Assembly (NCBI GenBank): GCA_034423115.1
Contig: DAOUJD010000044.1
Coordinates: forward strand, 1 to 64,000
DNA length: 64,000 nt
Source: Bin87 sp034423115
GTDB lineage: Bacteria; Chloroflexota; Dehalococcoidia; Lucifugimonadales; UBA3495
Direction of reading: 5' to 3'
The notes beneath the pieces were generated by a model. That model made no database searches. It saw only the letters and a list, made by a program, of their open reading frames with translations, and was not told the DNA's origin. The translations under genes and the position numbers were made by a program. Shown here piece by piece: positions 40,237 through 49,027 of this stretch. Position 1 is the first letter of the stretch. The number at the start of each line of letters is the position of its first letter.

Positions 40237-41046
40237 TCAGTCGTGGACAGACAGAATTTTCGGGCCGTCCTTGGTGATGGCCAACGTATGTTCAAAATGC
40301 GCGGACAATGCTCCGTCGGCGGTAACTACCGTCCAATCGTCATCCAGAATCTTGGTGTCCTCCGTGCCCATATTCAGCATTGGTTCGATGCAGATACACA
40401 TCCCGGGTCGGAGCAGTACGCCTTTGCCTGGTTCACCATAGTTCGGCACCTGTGGATCCTCGTGGAGGAAGCGGCCGATTCCGTGTCCCACGAATTGTCG
40501 AACCACACCGTAGCCGCGTTCTGTTGCGTATCCTTCCACCGCTGCGCCGATATCGCCGACCCGGTTTCCCGGTTGGGCGGCCGCGATGCCTTCGTAAAGG
40601 CTCGCCCTGGTGTCATCCAGCAGGCGTTGCGTCGCTTCATCGATTTTCCCGACAGGCACGGAAATCGCCGCGTCGCCGATGAAGCCATCAATGATAGCGC
40701 CGCAATCCATTTTTATAACGTCGCCTTCTTTAAGGACGCGTTTGCCAGGAATCCCGTGGACGATTTCCTCGTTCACGGATGCACAGATGGTACCGGGGAA
40801 ACCCTGGTAGCCCAAAAACGCGGGAACCGCTCCCATGCCCCTGATATTTTTTTCGGCGATGCGATTGAGCTCACCGGTGGTTATGCCCGGTTCGACCGAA
40901 CTCCTGAGGAGAGCAAGGGTGGATCCGACGATTGCGCCGGCACGCTCCATGGCTTCCATCTCACGGCGGGACTTGATCGTTATCCCACCGGTGTACGTGG
41001 AAGGTGAATTGGAAGCTGTTTTTCGTTTTTTCTGACGTGTCACCAT
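40237..41046 (-). CDS. map: type I methionine aminopeptidase
   Basis: A 269-residue enzyme that removes the initiator methionine from nascent proteins. The metal ligands lie in KMDCGAIIDGFIGDAAISV (two Asp), GHGIGRFLHEDPQVPN (His), IEPMLNMG (Glu) and SAHFEHTLAIT (Glu). The N-terminus has a short K/R-rich extension (VTRQKKRKTASN). It is followed by infA and preceded by adk, the usual spc-operon order. Confidence 0.95.
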   Translation of the reverse strand: MVTRQKKRKTASNSPSTYTGGITIKSRREMEAMERAGAIVGSTLALLRSSVEPGITTGELNRIAEKNIRGMGAVPAFLGYQGFPGTICASVNEEIVHGIPGKRVLKEGDVIKMDCGAIIDGFIGDAAISVPVGKIDEATQRLLDDTRASLYEGIAAAQPGNRVGDIGAAVEGYATERGYGVVRQFVGHGIGRFLHEDPQVPNYGEPGKGVLLRPGMCICIEPMLNMGTEDTKILDDDWTVVTADGALSAHFEHTLAITKDGPKILSVHD

Positions 41047-41058
41047 TATGATTATACC

Positions 41059-41802
41059 TCAAGCGTCAACCCCGAAATCGGGAGTAGTCGTTTTGCCCGT
41101 TGCTTTACTGTCGTCGATTGTAATCGGCAAGTCCAGTGCGGAGAGGATGGAATTGTTGACGGATGCGATCGGCCCATCGCCAGGTATCTCAGTTAAAACG
41201 CCGGCAGTCCGGTAGAAGTCTAGAACCGGAGCGGTTTCTTGATGGTATACGGTCAAGCGGTTGGCTACTGCGTCCGGAGTATCATCATCACGTTGGTAGA
41301 TCTCGCCGCCGTCGGCACAGGCGTCGCAACGTAGTGGAGGATCCCCGGATATTTTGTTTCGAGTGAATGGTTTTTGGCAAATGCGGCAGATGTAGCGGTT
41401 GCTGAGCCGGCTAATCAGTTCGTCGTCGGGCACGGTGATATGCACCACCCCATCAATCTGTTGGTCTTGGCGGTTCAATGCATCGTCTAATGCCTGGGCC
41501 TGGTTGGTGTTGCGCGGAAACCCGTCTAGCATGAATCCTCGGCCATCCGGCAAGGATGCTACACGATCCAACACCATTCCTATGGTCACCTCGTCGGGCA
41601 CTAGTGCGCCACGGTTCATGTATCCGCGGGCCAGTTCGCCAAGTTCGGTGCCATTGGACAGATGATGCCGGAACAGGTCTCCTGAGCTGACGTGTTCGAG
41701 ACCTAGCTGTTCCTTGAGCAACTGGGCCTGTGTCCCCTTCCCGGCACCTGGGGGACCAAAAAGGATCAGCCGGAGATTCGCTTTGGTTGCCGATGCGGTC
41801 AT
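41059..41802 (-). CDS. adk: adenylate kinase, zinc-lid form
   Basis: A 247-residue kinase for AMP + ATP = 2 ADP. The P-loop is GPPGAGKGTQAQLL, followed by DLFRHHL and DGFPRNTNQAQAL. The lid contains CRICQ and CDAC, a four-cysteine zinc site. An extra C-terminal tail of about 25 residues (TIDDSKATGKTTTPDFGVDA) follows. Its start overlaps the secY stop by 4 bp. Confidence 0.95.
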   Translation of the reverse strand: MTASATKANLRLILFGPPGAGKGTQAQLLKEQLGLEHVSSGDLFRHHLSNGTELGELARGYMNRGALVPDEVTIGMVLDRVASLPDGRGFMLDGFPRNTNQAQALDDALNRQDQQIDGVVHITVPDDELISRLSNRYICRICQKPFTRNKISGDPPLRCDACADGGEIYQRDDDTPDAVANRLTVYHQETAPVLDFYRTAGVLTEIPGDGPIASVNNSILSALDLPITIDDSKATGKTTTPDFGVDA

Positions 41803-43130
41803 CGGAGGAATCCTTCGTAGTTGCGCATCATCAGCTGAGCTTCCAACTGCCGCAGCGTATCCAATCCAACACCGACCATGATCAGCAGGCTGGTGCTGCT
41901 AAGGGCAATGGCCTCCACGTTAGTTACCAGAGACGCCAGGTACGGGACGATGGCAATAAAGCCAAGGAACAATGCCCCACCCAAAGTAAGGCGGACGATA
42001 ACCCGGTTCAGATAGTCTTGCGTGGGCCGGCCCGGCCGAATACCAAGGACGAAACCGCCGTTGCGTTGCAGATTTTCGGCGATGTTCTGCTGCTGGAATA
42101 CCACCAGGGTGTAGAAGAACGTGAACGCTACCACCAGGAAGAACGCCAGCACCCAGTAGATGGGGCCGGTAGGACTGAGCGCAGTCTGCATATTGCCGGC
42201 GACATTGCCAACAAATCCGCCGGCCGAGCTCAGGTACTGAGCCACGGTACCGGGCATGATCACTATGGAGAAAGCGAATATCAAGGGAATCATGCCTGCG
42301 GAATTTATCCGCAGCGGAATGTACGTAGAGCCCGATTGCCGGTACATTTGCCCGCCGCGAAATATGCTGCGGCCATATTGCACGGGGATTCGCCGGTGGG
42401 CTTCGTTGAACACAACAATCAACGCGATGATCAATAGGCCGATCAAAGCGAAGAAGAAGATCCCGATGATGTTGTCCCGGTCAAGGAAGCTCGTGGCCAA
42501 CAAGCCGGGGAAGCCAACCACGATACCCGCGAAAATGATCAGCGAAATACCGTTTCCGATGCCGCGTTCCGTGATCAACTCACCCAGCCAGACGAGGAAC
42601 ATGGTTCCGGCGGTCATGGACAGTACCGCCGCCAACGTGGGCAGGAACGCATCACCCGTGAAGCCAACGTTGGTCAGCACGTTCGCCTGCTGCAACAACA
42701 CCAACTGGGCGAAAGCTTGGGCGACGGCTATGGGCACTGTGCCCCAATGGGTCATCCGGTTCATTTTGATGCGCCCGGCTTCGCCCTCCCGGGACATATT
42801 CTGCAGCGATGGGATCACCGGCGTAAGCAACTGCATGATGATGGACGCGGTGATATACGGGAACACGCCCAGGGCGACGATGCTCATGCGACGCAAGGCG
42901 CCGCCCGAAAACAGGTCCAGGAACCCCAACAACTGGTTGTTGCTGAACAGGTTTTCCAGCGCTCCGGCGTCTAGGCCGGGAATGGGAATGTGGGCCACCA
43001 AACGGTAAAGGGCCAACATGCCCAACGTGAACAGGATCTTCGCCCTGAGATCCGGAACGCTGAATGCGTCGATCGCGGCCTGGATCAACCGCGGCCACCG
43101 TCCGCCGCCCTGCACCTCTGACTGGATCAT
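41799..43130 (-). CDS. secY: protein translocase subunit SecY
   Basis: A 443-residue channel of the Sec translocon with ten predicted membrane segments. ALGVFPYITASIIMQLLTPVIPSL, RGIGNGISLIIFAGIV, QSGSTYIPLRINSAGMIPLIFAFSI and RPGRPTQDYLNRVI are characteristic. It is encoded between rplO and adk, where the spc operon normally places it. Confidence 0.96.
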   Translation of the reverse strand: MIQSEVQGGGRWPRLIQAAIDAFSVPDLRAKILFTLGMLALYRLVAHIPIPGLDAGALENLFSNNQLLGFLDLFSGGALRRMSIVALGVFPYITASIIMQLLTPVIPSLQNMSREGEAGRIKMNRMTHWGTVPIAVAQAFAQLVLLQQANVLTNVGFTGDAFLPTLAAVLSMTAGTMFLVWLGELITERGIGNGISLIIFAGIVVGFPGLLATSFLDRDNIIGIFFFALIGLLIIALIVVFNEAHRRIPVQYGRSIFRGGQMYRQSGSTYIPLRINSAGMIPLIFAFSIVIMPGTVAQYLSSAGGFVGNVAGNMQTALSPTGPIYWVLAFFLVVAFTFFYTLVVFQQQNIAENLQRNGGFVLGIRPGRPTQDYLNRVIVRLTLGGALFLGFIAIVPYLASLVTNVEAIALSSTSLLIMVGVGLDTLRQLEAQLMMRNYEGFLR

Positions 43131-43169
43131 GCCCGAACCGCCACGCGCCCTTGTAACCGACTAAAGGTA

Positions 43170-43616
43170 TTAAATCTCTTCAACAGAGCCGCCGGCTGCT
43201 TCAATTTTGGCGCGCGCCGACGCAGTGAATTTATGCGCCACGACGGTGAGGGGCTGTCCCAGTTCGCCGTCTCCCACCACTTTTATGGGCAGGTTAGGGC
43301 GACGAACGATGTTCAACCCATGCAGTAACTCTGGAGTAACCCGGGCGCCGGACTCAAATCGATCCTGAAGCGTGTTCAAATTCACCAACGAGTAATAGGT
43401 CTTGTAGCGATTGTTGAACCCACGCTTCATGGGCAGACCCTTGATGAGGGGCAACTGACCGCCTTCGAATCCAGGCCGCAAACCCTTGCCGGATCGGGAT
43501 TTCTGGCCCTTCAACCCGCGGCCCGCGTAACTGCCCCCACCGGCAGCGTCACCTCGGCCAACCCGCTTGCGGTTGCGACGGGCTCCCTTCGGTGGGGATA
43601 TTTCGTGCTCCATCAT
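43170..43616 (-). CDS. rplO: 50S ribosomal protein L15
   Basis: A 148-residue L15 with GARRNRKRVGRGDAAGGGSYAGRGLKGQKSRSGKG and GFEGGQLPLIKGLPMKRGF; the C-terminal KFTASARAKIEAAGGSVEEI is typical. The start is ATG 43616 or 43613 (two adjacent Met codons). It binds 23S rRNA late in 50S assembly and is followed by secY. Confidence 0.95.
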   Translation of the reverse strand: MMEHEISPPKGARRNRKRVGRGDAAGGGSYAGRGLKGQKSRSGKGLRPGFEGGQLPLIKGLPMKRGFNNRYKTYYSLVNLNTLQDRFESGARVTPELLHGLNIVRRPNLPIKVVGDGELGQPLTVVAHKFTASARAKIEAAGGSVEEI

Positions 43617-43668
43617 CGTGTAAACGTTGCTCCAATAAGTACGCGAATTTCCACCGGAAGGACCTTAT

Positions 43669-43851
43669 TTATTCGACCGGCTCCACTACCACCAGGTGCT
43701 GGACCTTTTTTACCATGCCCATGATGGTCGGGCTATCGTGATGCACCACTGAGTGGTTGAGCCGTTTTAGACCCAGGGACTCGACGATCCGACGCTGGTA
43801 GGACGGTCGACCGATGCAGCTCTTCTTCCAGGTGATTTTGATCTGTGCCAT
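43669..43851 (-). CDS. rpmD: 50S ribosomal protein L30
   Basis: A 60-residue L30: MAQIKITWKKSCIGRPSYQRRIVESLGLKRLNHSV and GMVKKVQHLVVVEPVE. The start ATG 43851 matches the family N-terminus; an in-frame start 12 bp upstream adds only four residues. It is encoded 29 bp after rpsE, before rplO. Confidence 0.94.
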   Translation of the reverse strand: MAQIKITWKKSCIGRPSYQRRIVESLGLKRLNHSVVHHDSPTIMGMVKKVQHLVVVEPVE

Positions 43852-43880
43852 TTTGCTACTCAATCGCTTCGTTGGGCAGA

Positions 43881-44711
43881 TTACTCAGCATCAGTTTCGG
43901 ACGTCGCTTCCGCCGACGGTGAAACCTCACCATCTGATGGCGCAGCCTCAGCCGGCGCGTCAACTGCTGTGCTGGTCGGCTCACTGGTTTCAGTTGTCGC
44001 CTCCGTTTCAGCCGCAGGCGGAGCCGCTTCGGCTGTTGGGGCCGGCTCTGCCGCAGTAGTTGCGGGCGCGGCCGGCTCAGATGCTTCAGCGGCTGCGGGT
44101 TGCGCAGATTCTGCAGCACCGTTGGCCTCGGGTCGGTTGAGTCCCAGTCGGTTGGCGCGTTCGGTTTCCGGATCTCTGAGCAAGCTCAACGCTTCCAAAG
44201 TGGCTTGGACGATGTTGATCGGGTTACGAGAACCGAGGGACTTACCCACCACGTCCTGCACGCCGCCCAATTCGAGCATAGCCCGCATCGCACCGGCCGC
44301 AATTACTCCGGTCCCAAGAGGCGCCGGTTTGATGATCACGATAGAGGCGCCTTTCCTCACCGAGATTTCGTGAGGGATTGTGCTGCCCTTGATGGGGATG
44401 CTGATGGTGCTCCGCCGCGCCACCGCCGTACCTTTTCGCACCGCGTCTGGAATGGCCAGGGCTTTGCCCATGCCAGCGCCGACGCGCCCTTGGCCGTCGC
44501 CGATCACCACCAAAGCGTTGAATCGGAGTCTGCGTCCGCCCTTGACCACTTTGGCGATGCGGCGGGTGTGGACGACCCGTTCGTTGAAGCCGCCGCTGTC
44601 GTCTTCTCGTTGTCGCTGGTCGCGGTCGCGTCCGCGTCCGCCACGACCGCCGCGTCGGTCGCCGCCGCCGCGATCGCTGCGTTCACCTCTACGGGTTGCT
44701 GGTGAAACCAT
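43881..44711 (-). CDS. rpsE: 30S ribosomal protein S5 with long C-terminal tail
   Basis: A 276-residue S5. The conserved core spans about residues 40-192: VVKGGRRLRFNALVVIGDGQGRVGAGMGKALA (double-stranded RNA-binding fold), then KPAPLGTGVIAAGAMRAMLELGGVQDVVGKSLGSRN. It is preceded by a 38-residue R/G/D-rich tail and followed by an 84-residue Ala/Glu/Pro/Thr-rich acidic tail; most S5 proteins are about 165 residues. S5 helps keep decoding accurate and assists helicase activity at the mRNA entry. It shares one base with rplR. Confidence 0.95.
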   Translation of the reverse strand: MVSPATRRGERSDRGGGDRRGGRGGRGRDRDQRQREDDSGGFNERVVHTRRIAKVVKGGRRLRFNALVVIGDGQGRVGAGMGKALAIPDAVRKGTAVARRSTISIPIKGSTIPHEISVRKGASIVIIKPAPLGTGVIAAGAMRAMLELGGVQDVVGKSLGSRNPINIVQATLEALSLLRDPETERANRLGLNRPEANGAAESAQPAAAEASEPAAPATTAAEPAPTAEAAPPAAETEATTETSEPTSTAVDAPAEAAPSDGEVSPSAEATSETDAE

Positions 44712-45070
44712 CAGAACCTAAGCCCTCCTTCTCGGGCTGCGTCGGCCAGGGCTTTCACCCGTCCATGGAATTGGTAACCGCCGCGGTCGAATACTACCGC
44801 AGACACCCCGGCGGCGATGGCTCGTTCCGCTACCAACTTGCCCACCGCCACGGAGGCCGCGGTTTTCGGTGTGGCTGCAGCTTGGTCCAACTCGCGACTC
44901 GACGCTTGGGCGACCGTGTGCCCTCGGGCGTCGTCAATCACCTGGGCATAGATTCCTTTCAAACTGCGAAACACGCACAACCGGGGTCGTTCAGCCGTCC
45001 CAATCACTTTGTTCCTTACCCGGCGGTGTCGAACGACACGCAGCTTCCGGGCATCCTTGTCTTTTGGCAT
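44711..45070 (-). CDS. rplR: 50S ribosomal protein L18
   Basis: A 119-residue L18: VRHRRVRNKVIGTAERPRLCVFRSLKGIYAQVIDDARGHTVAQAS and VGKLVAERAIAAGVSAVVFDRGGYQFHGRVKALADAAREGGLRF. It binds 5S rRNA. It shares its last base with the start of rpsE and follows rplF after 41 bp. Confidence 0.95.
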   Translation of the reverse strand: MPKDKDARKLRVVRHRRVRNKVIGTAERPRLCVFRSLKGIYAQVIDDARGHTVAQASSRELDQAAATPKTAASVAVGKLVAERAIAAGVSAVVFDRGGYQFHGRVKALADAAREGGLRF

Positions 45071-45111
45071 ATCTTCGTCGCTCTCAAATTCGAACGTTGT
45101 CGGACTCTGTG

Positions 45112-45726
45112 CTACACGGCGCGGCGCGCGGCGGCCTTGCCGGGCTTCAAACGCAAAGCCTCGTTTTGGTAACGGATTCCCTTTTCCTTGTAGGCGTTTG
45201 GAGGCCGCACTTTGCGTACTTTGGCAGCCAGCTGGCCCACTTTCTGCTTATCGACTCCGGATATATGCACCCGGTTGTTGCCTTCCACCGCCATGGTCAG
45301 ACCTTCTTCGGGGAAGACGTCCACCGTGTGGCTATACCCGACACTGAGGGTGATACCGTCACCATTCTGCTGCACACGGTACCCGACCCCCATCAACTCC
45401 AACGTCCTGCTGTAGCCTTCAGTGACTCCGACGACGGCGTTCGCGACGAGCGAGCGAGTAAGACCATGCAACGAGTGATGGAACTTGCGCTCAGTGAGCC
45501 GCTCTACGATGATCTCGTCGCCGTCGACACTGACGTTGACTTCAGGGTGGTACTTTTGGGTAACAGTCCCACGCGGACCGGTAACGATGATGCCGCCGTA
45601 GATCACCTCAACCGAGACTCCCGATGGGATGGGGATGGGTTGTCGGCCAACGCGGGAAAGCGGACGCTCTGGGGGCGGTACACGCTCGGCGACGCCGGCA
45701 CTGATCATCATTTCATTACCAGACAT
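45112..45726 (-). CDS. rplF: 50S ribosomal protein L6
   Basis: A 204-residue L6. The canonical part begins at LSRVGRQPIPIPSGVSV around residue 23, followed by the GPRGTVTQKYHPEVNVSVDGDEI first domain and the LELMGVGYRVQQNGDGITLSVGYSHTVDV second domain. The C-terminus is PPNAYKEKGIRYQNEALRLKPGK. The first 22 residues form an extension; no start codon exists at the canonical position, so ATG 45726 is used, overlapping rpsH by 11 bp. GGAGGAGAG lies 13 nt upstream. Confidence 0.93.
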   Translation of the reverse strand: MSGNEMMISAGVAERVPPPERPLSRVGRQPIPIPSGVSVEVIYGGIIVTGPRGTVTQKYHPEVNVSVDGDEIIVERLTERKFHHSLHGLTRSLVANAVVGVTEGYSRTLELMGVGYRVQQNGDGITLSVGYSHTVDVFPEEGLTMAVEGNNRVHISGVDKQKVGQLAAKVRKVRPPNAYKEKGIRYQNEALRLKPGKAAARRAV

Positions 45727-46114
45727 AACAGACCAACTCTCCTCCGATTCCCTTCCGCCACGCTTCGTAACCGGTCATCATCCCCTGCGAGGTTGATACG
45801 ATGGCGATTCCCAAACCGCCATAGACCCGAGGGATCTCTCCACGTCCGACGTGGACACGAAGACCGGGCTTGCTGATCCGTCTCAATCCCCGGATGGCGT
45901 TTTGTTCGTCATCCTTGTAAAGCAGATGGATGCGCATGGTCGGGAATTTCTGGTTCCTGGCCAGGTCCCAGTCGCGGATGTAACCCTGCGACTTCAAGAT
46001 GTCGGCGATCGCCGTCTTGATCTTCGATTGGGGCACCAAAACCGTTTGATGACGCGCGTGGATGGCGTTGCGTATGCGCGTCAGCATATCTGCAACCGGG
46101 TCGTTGATCGGCAT
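45716..46114 (-). CDS. rpsH: 30S ribosomal protein S8
   Basis: A 132-residue S8, a central-domain 16S-binding protein and a repressor of the spc operon in E. coli. DPVADMLTRIRNAIHARHQTVLVPQSKIKTAIADILKSQGYI and RVHVGRGEIPRVYGGLGIAIVSTSQGMMTGYEAWRKGIGGELVCYVW are typical. It is encoded between rpsN and rplF. Confidence 0.95.
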   Translation of the reverse strand: MPINDPVADMLTRIRNAIHARHQTVLVPQSKIKTAIADILKSQGYIRDWDLARNQKFPTMRIHLLYKDDEQNAIRGLRRISKPGLRVHVGRGEIPRVYGGLGIAIVSTSQGMMTGYEAWRKGIGGELVCYVW

Positions 46115-46197
46115 CGCGTTAGAGCTCCATCACTTTTTTGCTTCTTCGCCCACGATGCCTGGCGCTACCGGCATCGACTCACTCTTACTGGATTTTG

Positions 46198-46503
46198 TCA
46201 CAGACTCGCTTTTCGGACACCGGGCAACAACCCATCGAGAGCCATTTCTCGGAACGATATTCGCGACAGGCCAAAGTGTCGGATATACCCACGTGGCCTG
46301 CCGGTCGCGCCATCCCGGTTGCGGATGCGGTTCGGGTTCGCGTCGGGAGGCAACAGGGCCAATTTCTGCCTGGCCTCGAACCGTTCCCGCATGGGCCTGG
46401 AAATGTCTCGAGCTTGAGCGAGTAATGCGGCCCTTTGCTCTGCGTATTTCGCAACGGTTCGCTTGCGTCGTTCGTTTTTTGCTATGGCTGACTTCTTAGC
46501 CAA
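46198..46503 (-). CDS. rpsN: 30S ribosomal protein S14, long zinc-free form
   Basis: A 101-residue S14 of the long type: MAKKSAIAKNERRKRTVAKYAEQR, then LPPDANPNRIRNRDGATGRPRGYIRHFGLSRISFREMALDGLLPGVRKASL. It lacks the CxxC pairs of the 61-residue zinc-binding form. It lies between rplE and rpsH. Confidence 0.94.
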   Translation of the reverse strand: MAKKSAIAKNERRKRTVAKYAEQRAALLAQARDISRPMRERFEARQKLALLPPDANPNRIRNRDGATGRPRGYIRHFGLSRISFREMALDGLLPGVRKASL

Positions 46504-46592
46504 AATCTGTTCTCCAGTTCGTAGGAAGTTCCGGACGTGCCGTGCGCGTCAGAAAGATACTGGTTTGGCACCAGCGTGATTGACCGTGAGGT

Positions 46593-47252
46593 TTACTGCC
46601 GGATGAATGGCATCCCGAAATGCTCAAGCAATCGGGTCGCCTCAGCGTCGTTGTTGGCGGTGGTGGTGATTGTGACCTGTAGTCCACGCAACCGGTCGAT
46701 GCTGTTGTAATCGATTTCAGGAAATACGATCTGCTCACGCAACCCCAGGGAGAAGTTGCCGCGGCCGTCGAAGCCGCGTCGGGAGATGCCACGAAAGTCT
46801 CGGATGCGCGGCAGGGCTGTGATGATCAACCGCTCCAGGAAGTAATACATGCGGTCGCCGCGGAGCGTGACTGCGGTGCCGATCGGGTTTCCTTGCCGGA
46901 CTTTGAAACCTGCGATAGAGCGTCTGGCGCGCGTGATGATCGGTTTTTGTCCCGATATGGTCGTCAGGTCGCGAACCGCGCTTTCCATGGCCCGACCGTT
47001 GGTCAAAGCCTCGCCCAACCCGATATTCAGGTTGATCTTGCTGAGCCGCGGCACTTGCATCGGGCTCGAATAGCCGAACTCCGATACCATAGCCGGGACG
47101 ATTTCATCCCGAAACCGGATCTTGAAAGTGGGAGGAGGGAGTTCGGTTCCGTTGGTACCGTTACTCTCCGCGGACTCCTGCTGACGACGGCGCCGTCCGC
47201 CGCCCTCATTGGTCCTTTCCTGGGTTCCTTCAGTTTGTTGTTGGGTCGTCAT
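46593..47252 (-). CDS. rplE: 50S ribosomal protein L5 with N-terminal extension
   Basis: A 219-residue L5, the 5S rRNA-binding protein that forms part of the central protuberance. The conserved part starts near residue 43 (RFRDEIVPAMVSEFGYSSPMQVPRLSKINLNIGLGEA). GNFSLGLREQIVFPEIDYNSIDRLRGLQVTITTTANNDAEATRLL also matches. The first 42 residues form a Gln/Asn/Gly/Arg-rich tail that is not part of ordinary L5. ATG 47252 is used; GTG 47261 overlaps the rplX stop. It follows rplX by 5 bp. Confidence 0.95.
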   Translation of the reverse strand: MTTQQQTEGTQERTNEGGGRRRRQQESAESNGTNGTELPPPTFKIRFRDEIVPAMVSEFGYSSPMQVPRLSKINLNIGLGEALTNGRAMESAVRDLTTISGQKPIITRARRSIAGFKVRQGNPIGTAVTLRGDRMYYFLERLIITALPRIRDFRGISRRGFDGRGNFSLGLREQIVFPEIDYNSIDRLRGLQVTITTTANNDAEATRLLEHFGMPFIRQ

Positions 47253-47257
47253 GGCGA

Positions 47258-47530
47258 TCACTCGTCCCGGTTTCGGAACTGGCTACCAGGCTCCGTATAG
47301 TTGCTTTGAATCAATTTGATATTGGAGATGTGGATGGACGATTCCTGCTGCACTCTCCCGCCCTGGCGGATGCCGGGGCGTGGTTTGTAGTGCTTGGTGA
47401 CGACGTTCACGCCCTCCACGATAACGCGGTTTTTCTCCGGCACCATCTGGAGCACGCGGCCGGTCTTTCCCTTGTCTTTACCGGCAATCACCACCACATC
47501 GTCGCCGCGGTGAATCTTACTCCTGGGCAT
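47258..47530 (-). CDS. rplX: 50S ribosomal protein L24
   Basis: A 90-residue L24 with the KOW motif: IHRGDDVVVIAGKDKGKTGRVLQMVPEKNRVIVEGVNVVTKH. It is one of the first proteins to nucleate 50S assembly. It overlaps rplN by one base, and its stop lies just before rplE. Confidence 0.95.
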   Translation of the reverse strand: MPRSKIHRGDDVVVIAGKDKGKTGRVLQMVPEKNRVIVEGVNVVTKHYKPRPGIRQGGRVQQESSIHISNIKLIQSNYTEPGSQFRNRDE

Positions 47531-47898
47531 TACACTACCTCCGGAGCCAGCGACACGATTCGCATGAAACCCTTGTCGCGGAGTTCGCGGGCGACGGGTC
47601 CGAATATGCGGGTCCCACGGGGCAACTGGTTGTCGTTGATAAGCACCGCAGCGTTATCGTCGAATTTGATATAAGTCCCGTCAGGCCTGAGCAAAGGGGC
47701 TGCCTGGCGCACGACCACGGCTTTGACTACGGTTCCCTTGCGAACAGGAGAATTGGGTACGGCTTCCCTGACCGTGCAAACGATGATGTCTCCCACCGAC
47801 GCGTACTTGCGACGGCTTGAACCAGGGATATTGATCAAACGAATGCGACGCGCTCCACTATTGTCCGCCACGTGGAGCCTGGTATAACTCTGGATCAT
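47530..47898 (-). CDS. rplN: 50S ribosomal protein L14
   Basis: A 122-residue L14: MIQSYTRLHVADNSGARRIRLINIPGSSRRKYASVGDIIVCTVREA and GTRIFGPVARELRDKGFMRIVSLAPEVV cover the family nearly end to end. It forms an intersubunit bridge with 16S rRNA. It directly abuts rpsQ. Confidence 0.96.
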   Translation of the reverse strand: MIQSYTRLHVADNSGARRIRLINIPGSSRRKYASVGDIIVCTVREAVPNSPVRKGTVVKAVVVRQAAPLLRPDGTYIKFDDNAAVLINDNQLPRGTRIFGPVARELRDKGFMRIVSLAPEVV

Positions 47899-48261
47899 TT
47901 ACGCTTCCTCGTCGTCTGCGGCATCAATGTCGATGGTTTGGTCAGATTCGCTTTCGGCCGGTTCGATCGCAACGTCGGTCTCGAGATCGATGGGCCGAAC
48001 GTCGGCCACCTCACGACGGGCGGTGATCTCCAGCAGGCGCCAGTGCTTGGTGCGGGAGATCGGACGGGTCTCCTGGATCCTTACCGTGTCGCCGATTCGA
48101 CACTGGCCTTCCGGGTCATGGACATAGAACCGAGTGACGCGCCGCATCTGTTTGCGGTAAACGCGGTGGCGTTGCTTCCACACGTACTCCACCACAGCCG
48201 TCTTGTCCATTCGGGTGCTGACCACAGACCCCACCCGAATTTTCCGCATAGTTTTTGCCAT
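47899..48261 (-). CDS. rpsQ: 30S ribosomal protein S17 with acidic tail
   Basis: A 120-residue S17. The OB-fold core (residues 1 to about 85) includes RKIRVGSVVSTRMDKTAVVEYVWKQRHRVYRKQMRRVTRFYVHDPEGQCRIGDTVRIQETRPISRTKHWRLLEI. It is followed by an acidic C-terminal tail of about 35 residues (VRPIDLETDVAIEPAES...DAADDEEA) that is not typical. It is encoded between rpmC and rplN. Confidence 0.95.
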   Translation of the reverse strand: MAKTMRKIRVGSVVSTRMDKTAVVEYVWKQRHRVYRKQMRRVTRFYVHDPEGQCRIGDTVRIQETRPISRTKHWRLLEITARREVADVRPIDLETDVAIEPAESESDQTIDIDAADDEEA

Positions 48262-48307
48262 CGTGAATTATTCCTTGCAGTTACGTTCCAGACAGAGGGC
48301 CGCTACC

Positions 48308-48499
48308 CTACTCGACTCCCCGTTCACGCAGGCAGGTCAGCATTCGCGCGATGTCTTTGCGCGTTTTGCGCGGCTGGTTGGTATCGGTGAGTTGGTTTGT
48401 TGCGTCGCGAAAACGCAGGTTCATAAGTTCCTGGTAGGACTTATCGAGTTCGTCCCGAATCTGGTCGTCGCTGAGCGCCCGTATTTCGTACATTTTCAT
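48308..48499 (-). CDS. rpmC: 50S ribosomal protein L29
   Basis: A 63-residue L29: MKMYEIRALSDDQIRDELDKSYQELMNLRFRDATNQLTDTNQPRKTRKDIARMLTCLRERG. It lies near the tunnel exit and is 6 bp after rplP, as in standard S10 operons. Confidence 0.95.
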   Translation of the reverse strand: MKMYEIRALSDDQIRDELDKSYQELMNLRFRDATNQLTDTNQPRKTRKDIARMLTCLRERGVE

Positions 48500-48505
48500 C
48501 GGGGC

Positions 48506-48946
48506 TTAGCCTCCGGAGCCGGAAAGCAGCGAGTTGACACGGTCCCGGTATACGATTTTGGTAGGGATCGGCAACTTGTGAGCGGCTCGCTGCAAGGCCT
48601 CTTCCGCCTGGTTCATGGGGACACCACCGACCTCGAACATGATACGGCCCGGCTTGACGACCGCTACCCAGTGATCGTTGGCCGCTTTGCCGCCGCCCAT
48701 GCGGACCTCGGCGGGCTTTTTGGATACGGGCTTATCGGGGAAGACGCGAATCCATGTCTTTCCGCCACGTTGGAGATGGCGGGTGATCGCGACACGCGCC
48801 GATTCGATTTGACGAGCGGTAATCCATTCCGGACTCATCGCTTTCAACCCAATTTGGCCGAATTCAACGGTGCTTCCGGTGGTGGCCGCGCCTCGGCGTT
48901 TTCCTCGGCCCATCTTCCGGAATTTGGTCCTCTTGGGTTGCAACAT
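48506..48946 (-). CDS. rplP: 50S ribosomal protein L16
   Basis: A 146-residue L16: MLQPKRTKFRKMGRGKRRGAATTGSTVEFGQIGLKAMSPEWITARQIESARVAITRHLQRGGKTWIRVFPDKPVSKKPAEVRMGGGKA, with the Arg-rich loop at the peptidyl-transferase centre. I start at ATG 48946, 9 nt after GGAG; the in-frame TTG at 48952 is less likely. It follows rpsC. Confidence 0.96.
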   Translation of the reverse strand: MLQPKRTKFRKMGRGKRRGAATTGSTVEFGQIGLKAMSPEWITARQIESARVAITRHLQRGGKTWIRVFPDKPVSKKPAEVRMGGGKAANDHWVAVVKPGRIMFEVGGVPMNQAEEALQRAAHKLPIPTKIVYRDRVNSLLSGSGG

Positions 48947-49027
48947 GATCAATGACTCCGTGTTGGTAACGGTCGTGGTTCTGCGCGAGTGGTGAGCCTT
49001 TTTGGACTACACCCGACGCTGCGCGTG

